This document shows positions 7,330 to 14,686 of a stretch of 24,949 nt of DNA, one piece after another. The notes below the pieces were generated by a model. The model made no database searches. It was not told the DNA's origin and saw only the letters and a list, made by a program, of their open reading frames with translations. Made by a program: the position numbers and the translations under genes. The first letter of the stretch is position 1. The number at the start of each line of letters is the position of its first letter. The DNA comes from an uncultured Bacteroidales bacterium (lineage in GTDB: Bacteria > Bacteroidota > Bacteroidia > Bacteroidales > F082): positions 1-24,949 of the forward strand of contig CALAZZ010000136.1 of NCBI GenBank assembly GCA_937926515.1, in the 5' to 3' direction.

Positions 7330-8427
7330 TTAAACGTATTTGTCCCCCTTTTCCACTTTAATGTCATTTACAAACTGCCTGATCTGCTGTTCATCATCTT
7401 TGCGACAAACAAGCAAAGCATTGTCCTCTTCCACCACAATAAAATCGGTTAAGCCTTGTAACACAACAAGTTTATCGTTAGGCATGTTTACAATACATCC
7501 TTTACTGTCATAGGTGATTACGTTGCTCCCAACCACCGCGTTGTTGTTTTCATCTTTATTGCGGATGTCGTAAAGTGAGCCCCATGTGCCCAGATCACTC
7601 CAGCCAAAGTCAACAGACATCACATACACATTCGTGGCCTTTTCCATAATTCCATAGTCAATGGATATATTGCGGCATAACGAATAGGTTTGCTTAATAA
7701 AATCACTTTCTTCGGCTGTGCCAAATTTGCCTTTTCCTTCTTTGAATAACTCATTCACTTCGGGAAGATGCTGGTCAAAAGACTGATTAATTGATTTCAG
7801 CGACCAAATAAAAATACCGGAGTTCCAAAGGAAATCGCCGCTTGCCAAAAAAGTTTCAGCGAGCTCCACATTTGGTTTCTCTGTAAAGGTCTTAACCTTT
7901 TTTAGCTTTGGAAGGTCCTTGAGAATGGTATCTTCTTTAAATTGGATGTACCCATATCCTGTATCAGGCCTGCTTGGTTCGATGCCCAATGTGATGAGCC
8001 AGTCATGCCGGGCCGCGACTTTCATGCTGTCAAGAACATTTCTTAAAAACACCTCTTCGTTCAGTATGATATGGTCTGAGGGTGCCACTATGATGGTGGC
8101 ATCAGGGTTTTTTTCCTGGATGACATGATTGGCATAGGCGATGCATGGAGCCGTGTTTCGCCTGGCCGGTTCGCATAGCACCTGGGAGGCATCAATAGTG
8201 GGCAGCTGTTCCAAAACCTGGTCGCGGTAAATGCCGTTGGTTACAATATAGATCTGGTTTTCAGGACAAATCTTTTTGAGCCTGTCGAAGGTCATCTGGA
8301 GCAAGGTCTTGCCAATACCTAATATGTCAATAAACTGTTTTGGACGGGAGGTTTTACTCATGGGCCAGAAGCGAGCCCCTATGCCTCCGGCCATGATCAC
8401 ACAATAGTGATTGTTACTTATTTCCAT
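7330..8427 (-). CDS. manC: mannose-1-phosphate guanylyltransferase
   Basis: Makes GDP-mannose from mannose-1-phosphate and GTP for polysaccharide, glycan and GDP-fucose synthesis. The 365 residues begin with the family signature MAGGIGARFWPMSKTSRPKQF (about 12-32). EPARRNTAPCIAYA (near 85), VAPSDH (near 115), GYGYIQF, FTEKP (near 181) and WNSGIFIW (near 202) follow. The length fits the single-domain enzyme; the C-terminal cupin-type phosphomannose isomerase domain of long AlgA/ManC proteins is absent. The start is the ATG at 8427. It diverges from purN. The symbol reflects activity rather than proven orthology. Confidence 0.93.
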   Translation of the reverse strand: MEISNNHYCVIMAGGIGARFWPMSKTSRPKQFIDILGIGKTLLQMTFDRLKKICPENQIYIVTNGIYRDQVLEQLPTIDASQVLCEPARRNTAPCIAYANHVIQEKNPDATIIVAPSDHIILNEEVFLRNVLDSMKVAARHDWLITLGIEPSRPDTGYGYIQFKEDTILKDLPKLKKVKTFTEKPNVELAETFLASGDFLWNSGIFIWSLKSINQSFDQHLPEVNELFKEGKGKFGTAEESDFIKQTYSLCRNISIDYGIMEKATNVYVMSVDFGWSDLGTWGSLYDIRNKDENNNAVVGSNVITYDSKGCIVNMPNDKLVVLQGLTDFIVVEEDNALLVCRKDDEQQIRQFVNDIKVEKGDKYV

Positions 8428-8462
8428 TATAATGGTTTTGATACATAAATTTCAATTACTGA

Positions 8463-8470
8463 CAAATTTA
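8463..8470 (-). promoter_or_regulatory. putative -7 box (TAAATTTG) for the guanylyltransferase gene
   Basis: TAnnTTTG match on the minus strand about 36 bases upstream of the start at 8427, in the divergent spacer shared with purN. Confidence 0.35.
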
Positions 8471-8576
8471 ATCCAAAATCATTTACGAAGACGGCTGCCT
8501 GCGTTAATCAATCTTAAACCATGTCATGATCCGATATTATACAGCAGGTACAGCCATGTAATTTGCTGCTTTTCCA

Positions 8577-8584
8577 TACTTTTG
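8577..8584 (+). promoter_or_regulatory. putative -7 box (TACTTTTG) for purN, giving a very short leader
   Basis: TAnnTTTG match ending only 5 bases before the purN ATG at 8590. If used, the transcript would be leaderless or nearly so. The trpS gene shows the same arrangement. Confidence 0.4.
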
Positions 8585-8589
8585 CTTGT

Positions 8590-9162
8590 ATGAAACGAAT
8601 TGCAGTTTTTGCATCAGGCAGTGGGACCAATATGCGCAACATCGCTGATTTTTTCTACAATCATCCTGATGTTGAGGTGAGCCTGCTTGTATGCAATAAA
8701 CAAGGTGCAGGTGTATTAAAGCATGCACAACATTTTCAGATTCCTGTTATTATGGTTGACAGAACTCGTTTTTATGAATCCGATGATTTGCTACATGTTC
8801 TGCAAGGCAGAAATATCAATCTGATCGTTTTAGCCGGCTTTTTATGGTTAATTCCTGAAAGAATAATCAATGCGTTCCCGGATAGGATCATCAATATTCA
8901 TCCGGCATTGCTGCCCGGCTTTGGAGGTAAAGGGATGTATGGCGAAAAGGTACACCGTGCTGTGATAGATGCTAAAGCGCCCTATTCAGGCATCACCATA
9001 CACTATGTCAATGCACATTATGATGAAGGAGCCATCATTTTTCAGAAAAAGGTGAAAGTGGATCCACATGACACGCCTGCATCACTGGCAGACAAAATTC
9101 ATGGGCTGGAATACAAGCACTATCCTGATGTGATTGAAAGACTTCTTGAACAGCTTGATTGA
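8590..9162 (+). CDS. purN: phosphoribosylglycinamide formyltransferase (GAR transformylase)
   Basis: Cytoplasmic enzyme of purine synthesis that transfers formyl from 10-formyltetrahydrofolate to GAR. The chosen start is the ATG at 8590, giving MKRIAVFASGSGTN, the family's N-terminal phosphate-binding loop; an in-frame extension to 8563 adds nine residues without family match and runs through the promoter-like box. The product has 190 residues. Catalytic residues are visible as Asn102 and His104 in INIHPALLPG and Asp145 in HYDEGAI, which correspond to the Asn-His-Asp triad of E. coli PurN. The folate-binding segment YSGITIHYV precedes Asp145. No other purine gene is adjacent, though the next gene is a nucleobase-permease homologue. 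Confidence 0.96.
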   Translation: MKRIAVFASGSGTNMRNIADFFYNHPDVEVSLLVCNKQGAGVLKHAQHFQIPVIMVDRTRFYESDDLLHVLQGRNINLIVLAGFLWLIPERIINAFPDRIINIHPALLPGFGGKGMYGEKVHRAVIDAKAPYSGITIHYVNAHYDEGAIIFQKKVKVDPHDTPASLADKIHGLEYKHYPDVIERLLEQLD

Positions 9163-9424
9163 AGTAAGATCTGAGGATTGCACTTCGGTATAGTTCGGCA
9201 CCCTTCGACCTGACTCAGCGCGAGTGCTCAGCCCAAAAAAATTTGCACCAGCCAGGGAAGTTTTTCCAATCAAAATTATCCTCCTAAATTCAATTAATTT
9301 TATATTTTCTTATCAGAAAGGAAGGAATTTTAACTAATTTTACAAAAACCAGTGGAAGTATCGTCTGGATATAATGATCTGGGCGAGAAGGTGCAGTTGT
9401 CAACTTTCTTTATGAATTTTGATC
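9163..9424. other. AT-rich spacer with a small bulged hairpin
   Basis: 262 bases without a supportable gene. Near 9209-9230 an imperfect stem-loop (CTGACTC / GAGTgcTCAG around AGCGC) lies in a GC-richer patch containing CCCTTCGACCTGACTCAG, which differs in composition from the AT-rich surroundings and resembles dispersed intergenic repeats seen in Bacteroidota. It could act as a weak purN terminator but has no adjacent T-run. TAATTTTA at 9335-9342 is one base off the -7 consensus for the permease gene. Confidence 0.35.
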
Positions 9425-11137
9425 ATGAAAAAACCATCAAATCTCATCTATGGTGTAAACGACAAGCTTCCAATTATTAATAATTTTTTTTTGGGCCTCC
9501 AGCATGTCATGGTTATTTTCATCTCCATGATTTTTCCTGTCTTGATCGTTACAGAGTTGGGAGATTCCATTTCAGACCATACTGCCAGAAGCTTTGTGAG
9601 CCTGACAATGATTGCTGCCGGTATAGTCACTATTCTGCAATCTTTTAAAAAAGGCCCCATTGGATCTGGATACCTATGCCCTTCACTTGCAGGGCCATCG
9701 TATTACAGCGCTTCATTGTTAGCTGTGCAAACGGGAGGACTTTCATTACTTTTTGGATTGACCGGTGTGGTTGGATTAATAGAATCGGCTTTCTCAAGAT
9801 TTATGCATAAGCTTCGCTTTCTCTTTCCGCCTGAAGTCACCGGCGTGGTTGTATCTCTGGTAGGGATAACTGTTATTCCAATAGCGGTGAATCAGTTTTT
9901 CGGGCTTGACCATGACGATACGGTTAGTATGCCAAAAGAGGTTGGTGTTGCTATTATCAGCCTTGGCACCATGGTAATGCTGAATGTTTTTTCGAAAGGG
10001 AAATTAAAGCTATTCTGCACCTTGATTGGAATAATCACAGGATATATACTTTCTTATTTTACAGGTATCATACCAGAGCCTGCATTTCAACAAGTGAGGG
10101 ATGCCACTTACTTTTATTTGCCATATATTGAAGGGATGAGATGGAGTTTTGATGCTTCTCTTTTGATTCCATTTGCTATTGCAGCACTTTGTTCAACACT
10201 AAAAACAGTTGGAGATATCGCTGCCTGTCAAAGAATCAATGATCCTAACTGGTATCGCCCTGAGATGAAATCCATCTCCAGAGGTATACTCGCCGATGGT
10301 TTGGGAGGGATTATTCCCGCATTAATAGGTGGTTTTGGGCAGTCGACATCTTCATCAAATGTAGGATTATCCTTAGCCACTGGAGCTACAAGTCGTCGTA
10401 TCGCTTATTCAATAGGAATCATCCTCATATTTTTAGCCCTCTTCCCCAAATTCGCAAACATTTTTCTAATCATGCCCAAGCCTGTCATGGGTGCCACATT
10501 GATCTTCTCTGTCAGCTTCATGATCATCCAAGGATTGCAAATCATCATGTCGCGCATGATGGATGCAAGAAGAACTTTTACTGTCGGAATATCCTTAATT
10601 CTGGGACTAAGTGCAGATATGACACCGGGAATCTATGAAAACATCCAACCATGGTTACAACCCGTATTCAGTTCCTCACTTTCATTGGGCGCTGTTACTG
10701 CTGTAGTTTTAAATCTACTTATGCGAATAGGGGTTTCAAAGCAAAAATCCCTGATAATAACCCCAAAAGAGGATTACACAGCACAAATATTCAACTTCAT
10801 GGAAAAGCAAGGAGCTGAATGGGGAGCCAGAAGGGAAATCATTTTTAATGTAGCCTCTGCCATGAGCGAATTTTCGGAAACGGTTTTTATGATGAAATTG
10901 TCGCAAAGCGATATCTCAATGGTGGTAATTTTTGATGAAATGAACCTGGATGTTGATATTTCATACACAGGAGATCCTTTTGAATTTACTGATGATATAC
11001 CTTCCAAAGAAGATTTGGCTACTAAAGAAAAAGCCCTGGTAGGCCTATCCGGATATATGATAAAAAAATATACCGACAAAACGACTATAAAGGTTATAGA
11101 TGATCAGGTTAAAGTTAAATTACATTTTGATCATTAA
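9425..11137 (+). CDS. NCS2 (uracil/xanthine permease-like) membrane protein with C-terminal RsbW-like domain
   Basis: A 570-residue protein in two parts. Residues 1 to about 435 form an NCS2/SLC23-type core of about 14 membrane segments, with TM1 GLQHVMVIF (His27), TM8 LKTVGDIAACQRIN and the TM10 signature SSNVGLSLATG. The substrate-contacting acidic residue of TM8 (E-x-x-G-D in relatives) is Lys260, and the Glu/Gln of TM10 is Ser311, so ordinary nucleobase transport is doubtful. Residues 440-570 are soluble and fit the order of an RsbW/SpoIIAB-type HATPase: N-box-like VASAMSEFSETV (476-487), GDPFEF (516-521) and GLSGYMIKKYTDK (540-552) followed by two beta strands. Key N-box and DxG residues are altered. 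A STAS gene follows after 17 bases. The ATG at 9425 is preferred over a TTG two codons earlier. The RsbW assignment is inference from pattern. Confidence 0.82.
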   Translation: MKKPSNLIYGVNDKLPIINNFFLGLQHVMVIFISMIFPVLIVTELGDSISDHTARSFVSLTMIAAGIVTILQSFKKGPIGSGYLCPSLAGPSYYSASLLAVQTGGLSLLFGLTGVVGLIESAFSRFMHKLRFLFPPEVTGVVVSLVGITVIPIAVNQFFGLDHDDTVSMPKEVGVAIISLGTMVMLNVFSKGKLKLFCTLIGIITGYILSYFTGIIPEPAFQQVRDATYFYLPYIEGMRWSFDASLLIPFAIAALCSTLKTVGDIAACQRINDPNWYRPEMKSISRGILADGLGGIIPALIGGFGQSTSSSNVGLSLATGATSRRIAYSIGIILIFLALFPKFANIFLIMPKPVMGATLIFSVSFMIIQGLQIIMSRMMDARRTFTVGISLILGLSADMTPGIYENIQPWLQPVFSSSLSLGAVTAVVLNLLMRIGVSKQKSLIITPKEDYTAQIFNFMEKQGAEWGARREIIFNVASAMSEFSETVFMMKLSQSDISMVVIFDEMNLDVDISYTGDPFEFTDDIPSKEDLATKEKALVGLSGYMIKKYTDKTTIKVIDDQVKVKLHFDH

Positions 11138-11154
11138 TTCACAAACTTCAGAAA

Positions 11155-11490
11155 ATGAGAATATTTATTGAAGATTTTTCTGATTATACAATCATTAAGT
11201 TGAAAGGTAGGCTTAATGTACTTTCATCCGATGAATTTTACGATAGAGTCGTTGAGAAGTACAATCAAGGCACCTATCATTATATTCTCGACCTTTCTGA
11301 ACTTGAATACATCAGCAGCTGTGGAATAAGGATCCTGTATATATTGTTAAATAAACTAGGCGAACACGATGGTCGATTGGTTATTGGGGCTCCAAATAAA
11401 GATCTATTACAGATTTTTGAGCTTATCAATTTGTCCTTTCATTTTACCATTGTTGATACCATCGAAGAGGCAATCGTCAAAATTAAATAA
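11155..11490 (+). CDS. STAS-domain protein (anti-sigma factor antagonist-like)
   Basis: A single STAS domain of 111 residues, the size of SpoIIAA/RsbV. It begins with strands RIFIEDFSDYTIIKLKGRL and continues with DLSELEYISSCGIRILYIL near residues 47-64. Aligning to SpoIIAA (D-S-S-G), Ser55 of ISSCG occupies the phosphorylated serine position, and the preceding Asp is replaced by Ser54, a common variant. In known partner-switching systems an RsbW-type kinase binds or phosphorylates this protein. Here the only nearby candidate is the C-terminal domain of the upstream permease, 17 bases away on the same strand, so the two are probably cotranscribed and interact. No sigma factor or PP2C phosphatase gene is present nearby. 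The domain call is firm; the function is inferred. Confidence 0.88.
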   Translation: MRIFIEDFSDYTIIKLKGRLNVLSSDEFYDRVVEKYNQGTYHYILDLSELEYISSCGIRILYILLNKLGEHDGRLVIGAPNKDLLQIFELINLSFHFTIVDTIEEAIVKIK

Positions 11491-11699
11491 CCGATTCTAT
11501 TCACAATTGCAGCTTACATCTGTTTTAATAATACAGGATTTCCAATGATTGGCTGAACCGGCTTAAAATGTGGCGCATAATCTCAAAAGATTGATCATTA
11601 TCAATGAAATAATAAAGATTGGTCTACAATACAAGCTGTGACTGCAGGCTAAAAAAAATAAACGGATGGAATTACAAAGCTACCCGCAAAGAGGGTGAC
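11491..11699. other. convergent spacer without a clear terminator
   Basis: 209 bases between the ends of the STAS and M14 carboxypeptidase genes. It is AT-rich. The only stem seen is ACCC/GGGT around 11681-11695, too short to call. No coding potential is supported. Confidence 0.4.
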
Positions 11700-14042
11700 T
11701 TAATTTACAATCAGCTTCTCAGTTTGGGAGCCTTCATCTGAAAGAATATTCACGAAATACACACCCTTTTCCAGATTAGAAATGTCCATGCTGATTAGTT
11801 GTTGCCTGGCTTCAATCTGCAAAATGCTCAGCACACGACCATGCATGTCAGAAATTGTGATGCTGGCATCTGTATTGGTATAGACCGGGATCTGAATAGA
11901 TGTATTAGTGGGATTAGGGTATATACTTCCCATGAGTCGACTGCTCATCGGTTTAATCTCATTACTGCCTGTTTCAATATCCATTACAGTGATTGTCACA
12001 TCATCAAAGTAAAACCCGTCGCCTGTCACATAACCATCGGATTGCAGTATAAATGCCAAACGGAGACCATGGCCGGCAAAGCTTGAAATATCAACTTCTT
12101 CCAACACCCAGTCTGAGGTGCCATCATACAATGGTTGACCAGGTAATTGGTTACCACTACCCAATCTGGTGTATTTGCCTTCGAGTGGTATCCAGCCAAT
12201 TGTGCCGTCGGTGCTGGCCAATAATTGAACGAAATCGTAGCCGGGCTCAATATCCCATTTTGCCATGAAGTTCAGAACAGCAAAATCCGTGTTCCCGAGA
12301 TCCACAGGGTCAATCAGCACAATAGGGTTATATTCATTGTTTTGGTAATTGCCATTGGGTGAGTCAGTGATCGAACCTGGTGGTGAATAATAGTCGTTGA
12401 ATGTAACATTCCACTTGTTTGAATGCCAATTGTCCATGGTATTGCAATCGTCAAAGAAAACTATTGATGTGATACCATAATATTTAGTAATGGTATCCGA
12501 TTGCATAAATGTGCCATTGTCAAGATGCAATGCAAAGGTAAAGGGAGTGCCGCTTGTTAAAGCCGGATCAAGTTCAATAAAAATGGAATCATTTACACTT
12601 TCAAGTATTTCGAGGTAACCGATATCAACAGGACTGTTTGTTGAAATGATGTGCTCGTCCAGGGGCTCAATGCTGATGGTCCATTCCTGTGTTTCTCCAA
12701 ATCCAAGTCGTTTGAGCTCAAAATCAAGGTAAAATTCATGCTCACTTACGATGACCGGGCTGTATTCGGTCAGCTGGCCATAGTTACCCGAAAGGAATCC
12801 GGCAAGGAAGTTTGGCAGCTGGTTTTCCTGACACAAAGGGATTATTCTGCTGATTGGTGGCCAAAAACCATCACTAGAGGATCCCACCTCTGGAGTATAG
12901 GCAAAAATGGCTTCTTTGGTATCCTGCTCACCATACATCCAATCGTCGGAGCCACCATTCGTGGCATAGATGGTTGTAGAGCCAGGGCCGTAGGTATAGT
13001 TATTATCCTGTGTCATGAGTACAGCATGGGCATTAAAAATCTCATCATCAGGGCAGGTTTCAGGGGTATATCCCCATGGATATAGCCATAGATTGCTGTA
13101 TGAGTGGTAGTTAAGTGCAATCTGAAAGTCGTAGGTTTCGCAGAACATTCTGATGTTGTCTGTTTCAGGCTCGCTAAACGGGCCGGGGCCACGATAGGTA
13201 TCAGAACTGGGACTTGGTGAAGAGCCGTTGTTATCAATCCCCCACATATAACCAAAGTTGCGGTTGAGGTCAACACCCCAGCTGCCACCATTATTGCGTC
13301 TGTTTTTGCGCCACATGCCACCGCCACCTGGGGAGTTATTTTCATTATGCACATAGCCATCCGGGTTGACCACAGGTATAAAGTATAATTCGTAATGATC
13401 CACAAGGTTCTTAATTTCCTGATTGTGCTCATAGTTTTCGAGCAGATGCAGCATAAAATAAAACATCTGTTGCACGCCAATGCCCTCACGCGCATGAATC
13501 AGTGAAGTGTACAACACCTTGGGTTTTTCCTGCTCAATATCCGGGTCATCACTGATGCGCACCCACCACACTGGCCTGTCCTGGTGTGAATTTACTTCGC
13601 TTATGGGCTGCCTTTCCGAAATGAATTCAGGCCATTCTTCACGCATAAAATCAAGTTTATCCAATATTTGTTGATAGGTATAAAAACCTCCCATAGTACC
13701 TAATTCCCAGTTTTCGGGCACAGGATACCGGTCTCCCAGGTCTCGTATAATTTCATAATCTCTTTCAGCTTCATATCTGGTCTGGTACCAAGCAGTCATA
13801 TCAGGGATAAGTACTTCAAAAGCAATGTTTGCCTCCTCCAACAGCAGCTGATCATATTCACTGATCTCGGCCTCGATAAACAACCCTGGTTTATACAGGC
13901 TGTTGCCAAGATCGATACCCAGTGCTTTAAGCTGAGCGATATCGGTTTTTTGAAGTGATACACGAACACGGGCATAGCTTTCCTGTGCATTGATCTCAGA
14001 AAATGAAAATGCCAACAATAAAAAAAGTATTAAATGTTTCAT
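11700..14042 (-). CDS. secreted M14 zinc carboxypeptidase with T9SS C-terminal sorting domain
   Basis: An exported peptidase of 780 residues. The signal peptide MKHLILFLLLAFSFSEINAQ starts at 14042; the frame is open to 14117 but the extra 25 residues would precede the signal peptide. The M14 catalytic domain spans about residues 115-425 with zinc ligands His183 and Glu186 (IHAREG) and His313 (NYHSYSN), substrate-binding Asn260-Arg261 (DLNRNF) and catalytic Glu385 (YTPEVG). A linker is followed by a beta-rich MAM/jelly-roll-like domain (about 530-690, ending FYFDDVTI). A type A T9SS sorting domain closes the protein (about 701-780: IYPNPTNTS, GVYFVNIL, EKLIVN). It likely digests extracellular peptides or is anchored at the surface. 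It lies 65 bases downstream of gldD. Confidence 0.93.
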   Translation of the reverse strand: MKHLILFLLLAFSFSEINAQESYARVRVSLQKTDIAQLKALGIDLGNSLYKPGLFIEAEISEYDQLLLEEANIAFEVLIPDMTAWYQTRYEAERDYEIIRDLGDRYPVPENWELGTMGGFYTYQQILDKLDFMREEWPEFISERQPISEVNSHQDRPVWWVRISDDPDIEQEKPKVLYTSLIHAREGIGVQQMFYFMLHLLENYEHNQEIKNLVDHYELYFIPVVNPDGYVHNENNSPGGGGMWRKNRRNNGGSWGVDLNRNFGYMWGIDNNGSSPSPSSDTYRGPGPFSEPETDNIRMFCETYDFQIALNYHSYSNLWLYPWGYTPETCPDDEIFNAHAVLMTQDNNYTYGPGSTTIYATNGGSDDWMYGEQDTKEAIFAYTPEVGSSSDGFWPPISRIIPLCQENQLPNFLAGFLSGNYGQLTEYSPVIVSEHEFYLDFELKRLGFGETQEWTISIEPLDEHIISTNSPVDIGYLEILESVNDSIFIELDPALTSGTPFTFALHLDNGTFMQSDTITKYYGITSIVFFDDCNTMDNWHSNKWNVTFNDYYSPPGSITDSPNGNYQNNEYNPIVLIDPVDLGNTDFAVLNFMAKWDIEPGYDFVQLLASTDGTIGWIPLEGKYTRLGSGNQLPGQPLYDGTSDWVLEEVDISSFAGHGLRLAFILQSDGYVTGDGFYFDDVTITVMDIETGSNEIKPMSSRLMGSIYPNPTNTSIQIPVYTNTDASITISDMHGRVLSILQIEARQQLISMDISNLEKGVYFVNILSDEGSQTEKLIVN

Positions 14043-14079
14043 CTTATATAAAGGTGGTTTGAACAAGGGGATAAAGGTA

Positions 14080-14087
14080 CAAAAATA
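14080..14087 (-). promoter_or_regulatory. putative -7 box (TATTTTTG) for the M14 carboxypeptidase gene
   Basis: TAnnTTTG match on the minus strand 38 bases before the start at 14042, in the 65-base gap after gldD. It suggests the peptidase can be transcribed apart from the gld genes. Confidence 0.35.
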
Positions 14088-14107
14088 TGAATCATTCGCC
14101 TGTTTTC

Positions 14108-14686
14108 TTACTTCCATTTGAGCGAATGGATGAATTGCCTGATGTCCTGCTTCAGAAAATCGATCACAGGAGAAAGGGAGTCGTTATTTGGCCGGATGTT
14201 GAAATAAAGTGCCCCTCTAAGAAAATGATTGGTGCTGTCAGTCAGGTAAAACTGTACAGGCGATGCCGCTCCCTTGCCTGATATTTGATACATCAAACCA
14301 AAAATTCGTTTTTCGTGGTTTATGATCAAACTATCGTTGATTCCACTCGCTTTGAGCAGGTGTTGCATGAGCATGTTACGTGAATCTTCAACATATTGTG
14401 AGAGATTGTGCTCAACTGGCTTGTAGCTGATATGCAGGCTTCCTTTGAATTCGGGGAATTCGATATTGATCCAGTCTGCTTCGTCGGCCGTGAATATTTG
14501 TGTTACCACTTCGGCATAAACAGGGTATTCAAAAACATAATTTTGTAATGAATCGTATCGAAGGTATTCTTTTTCCGGCAAATCAATCCTGATATAACCC
14601 TTGGGCTTAGGCGTATAGTTTTGTTCGCAAGCTATAAGTAAAACAATGCTTGAGAACAATAAAGCAAAACGGAAGGACTTAGTCAT
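14108..14686 (-). CDS. gldD: gliding motility lipoprotein GldD
   Basis: A 192-residue lipoprotein of the GldD family, required in Flavobacterium johnsoniae for gliding and linked to the T9SS machinery. The N-terminus MTKSFRFALLFSSIVLLIACEQ has a lipobox (LIAC, Cys20). The segment PKPKGYIRIDLPEKEY just after it is the most characteristic GldD stretch, followed by YVFEYPVYA and WINIEFPEFKGSLHISY. The start ATG lies inside the end of gldE with an 8-base overlap (ATGACTAA), so the two are translationally coupled. Its presence with gldE and a T9SS cargo gene supports a functional T9SS in this organism, although the core gldKLMN/sov genes are not in the window. Confidence 0.94.
   Translation of the reverse strand: MTKSFRFALLFSSIVLLIACEQNYTPKPKGYIRIDLPEKEYLRYDSLQNYVFEYPVYAEVVTQIFTADEADWINIEFPEFKGSLHISYKPVEHNLSQYVEDSRNMLMQHLLKASGINDSLIINHEKRIFGLMYQISGKGAASPVQFYLTDSTNHFLRGALYFNIRPNNDSLSPVIDFLKQDIRQFIHSLKWK

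Noticed and set aside
14043..14117. N-terminal extension of the M14 carboxypeptidase
   Set aside because: The extra 25 residues precede a complete signal peptide and overlap the gldD end; the ATG at 14042 is the natural start.
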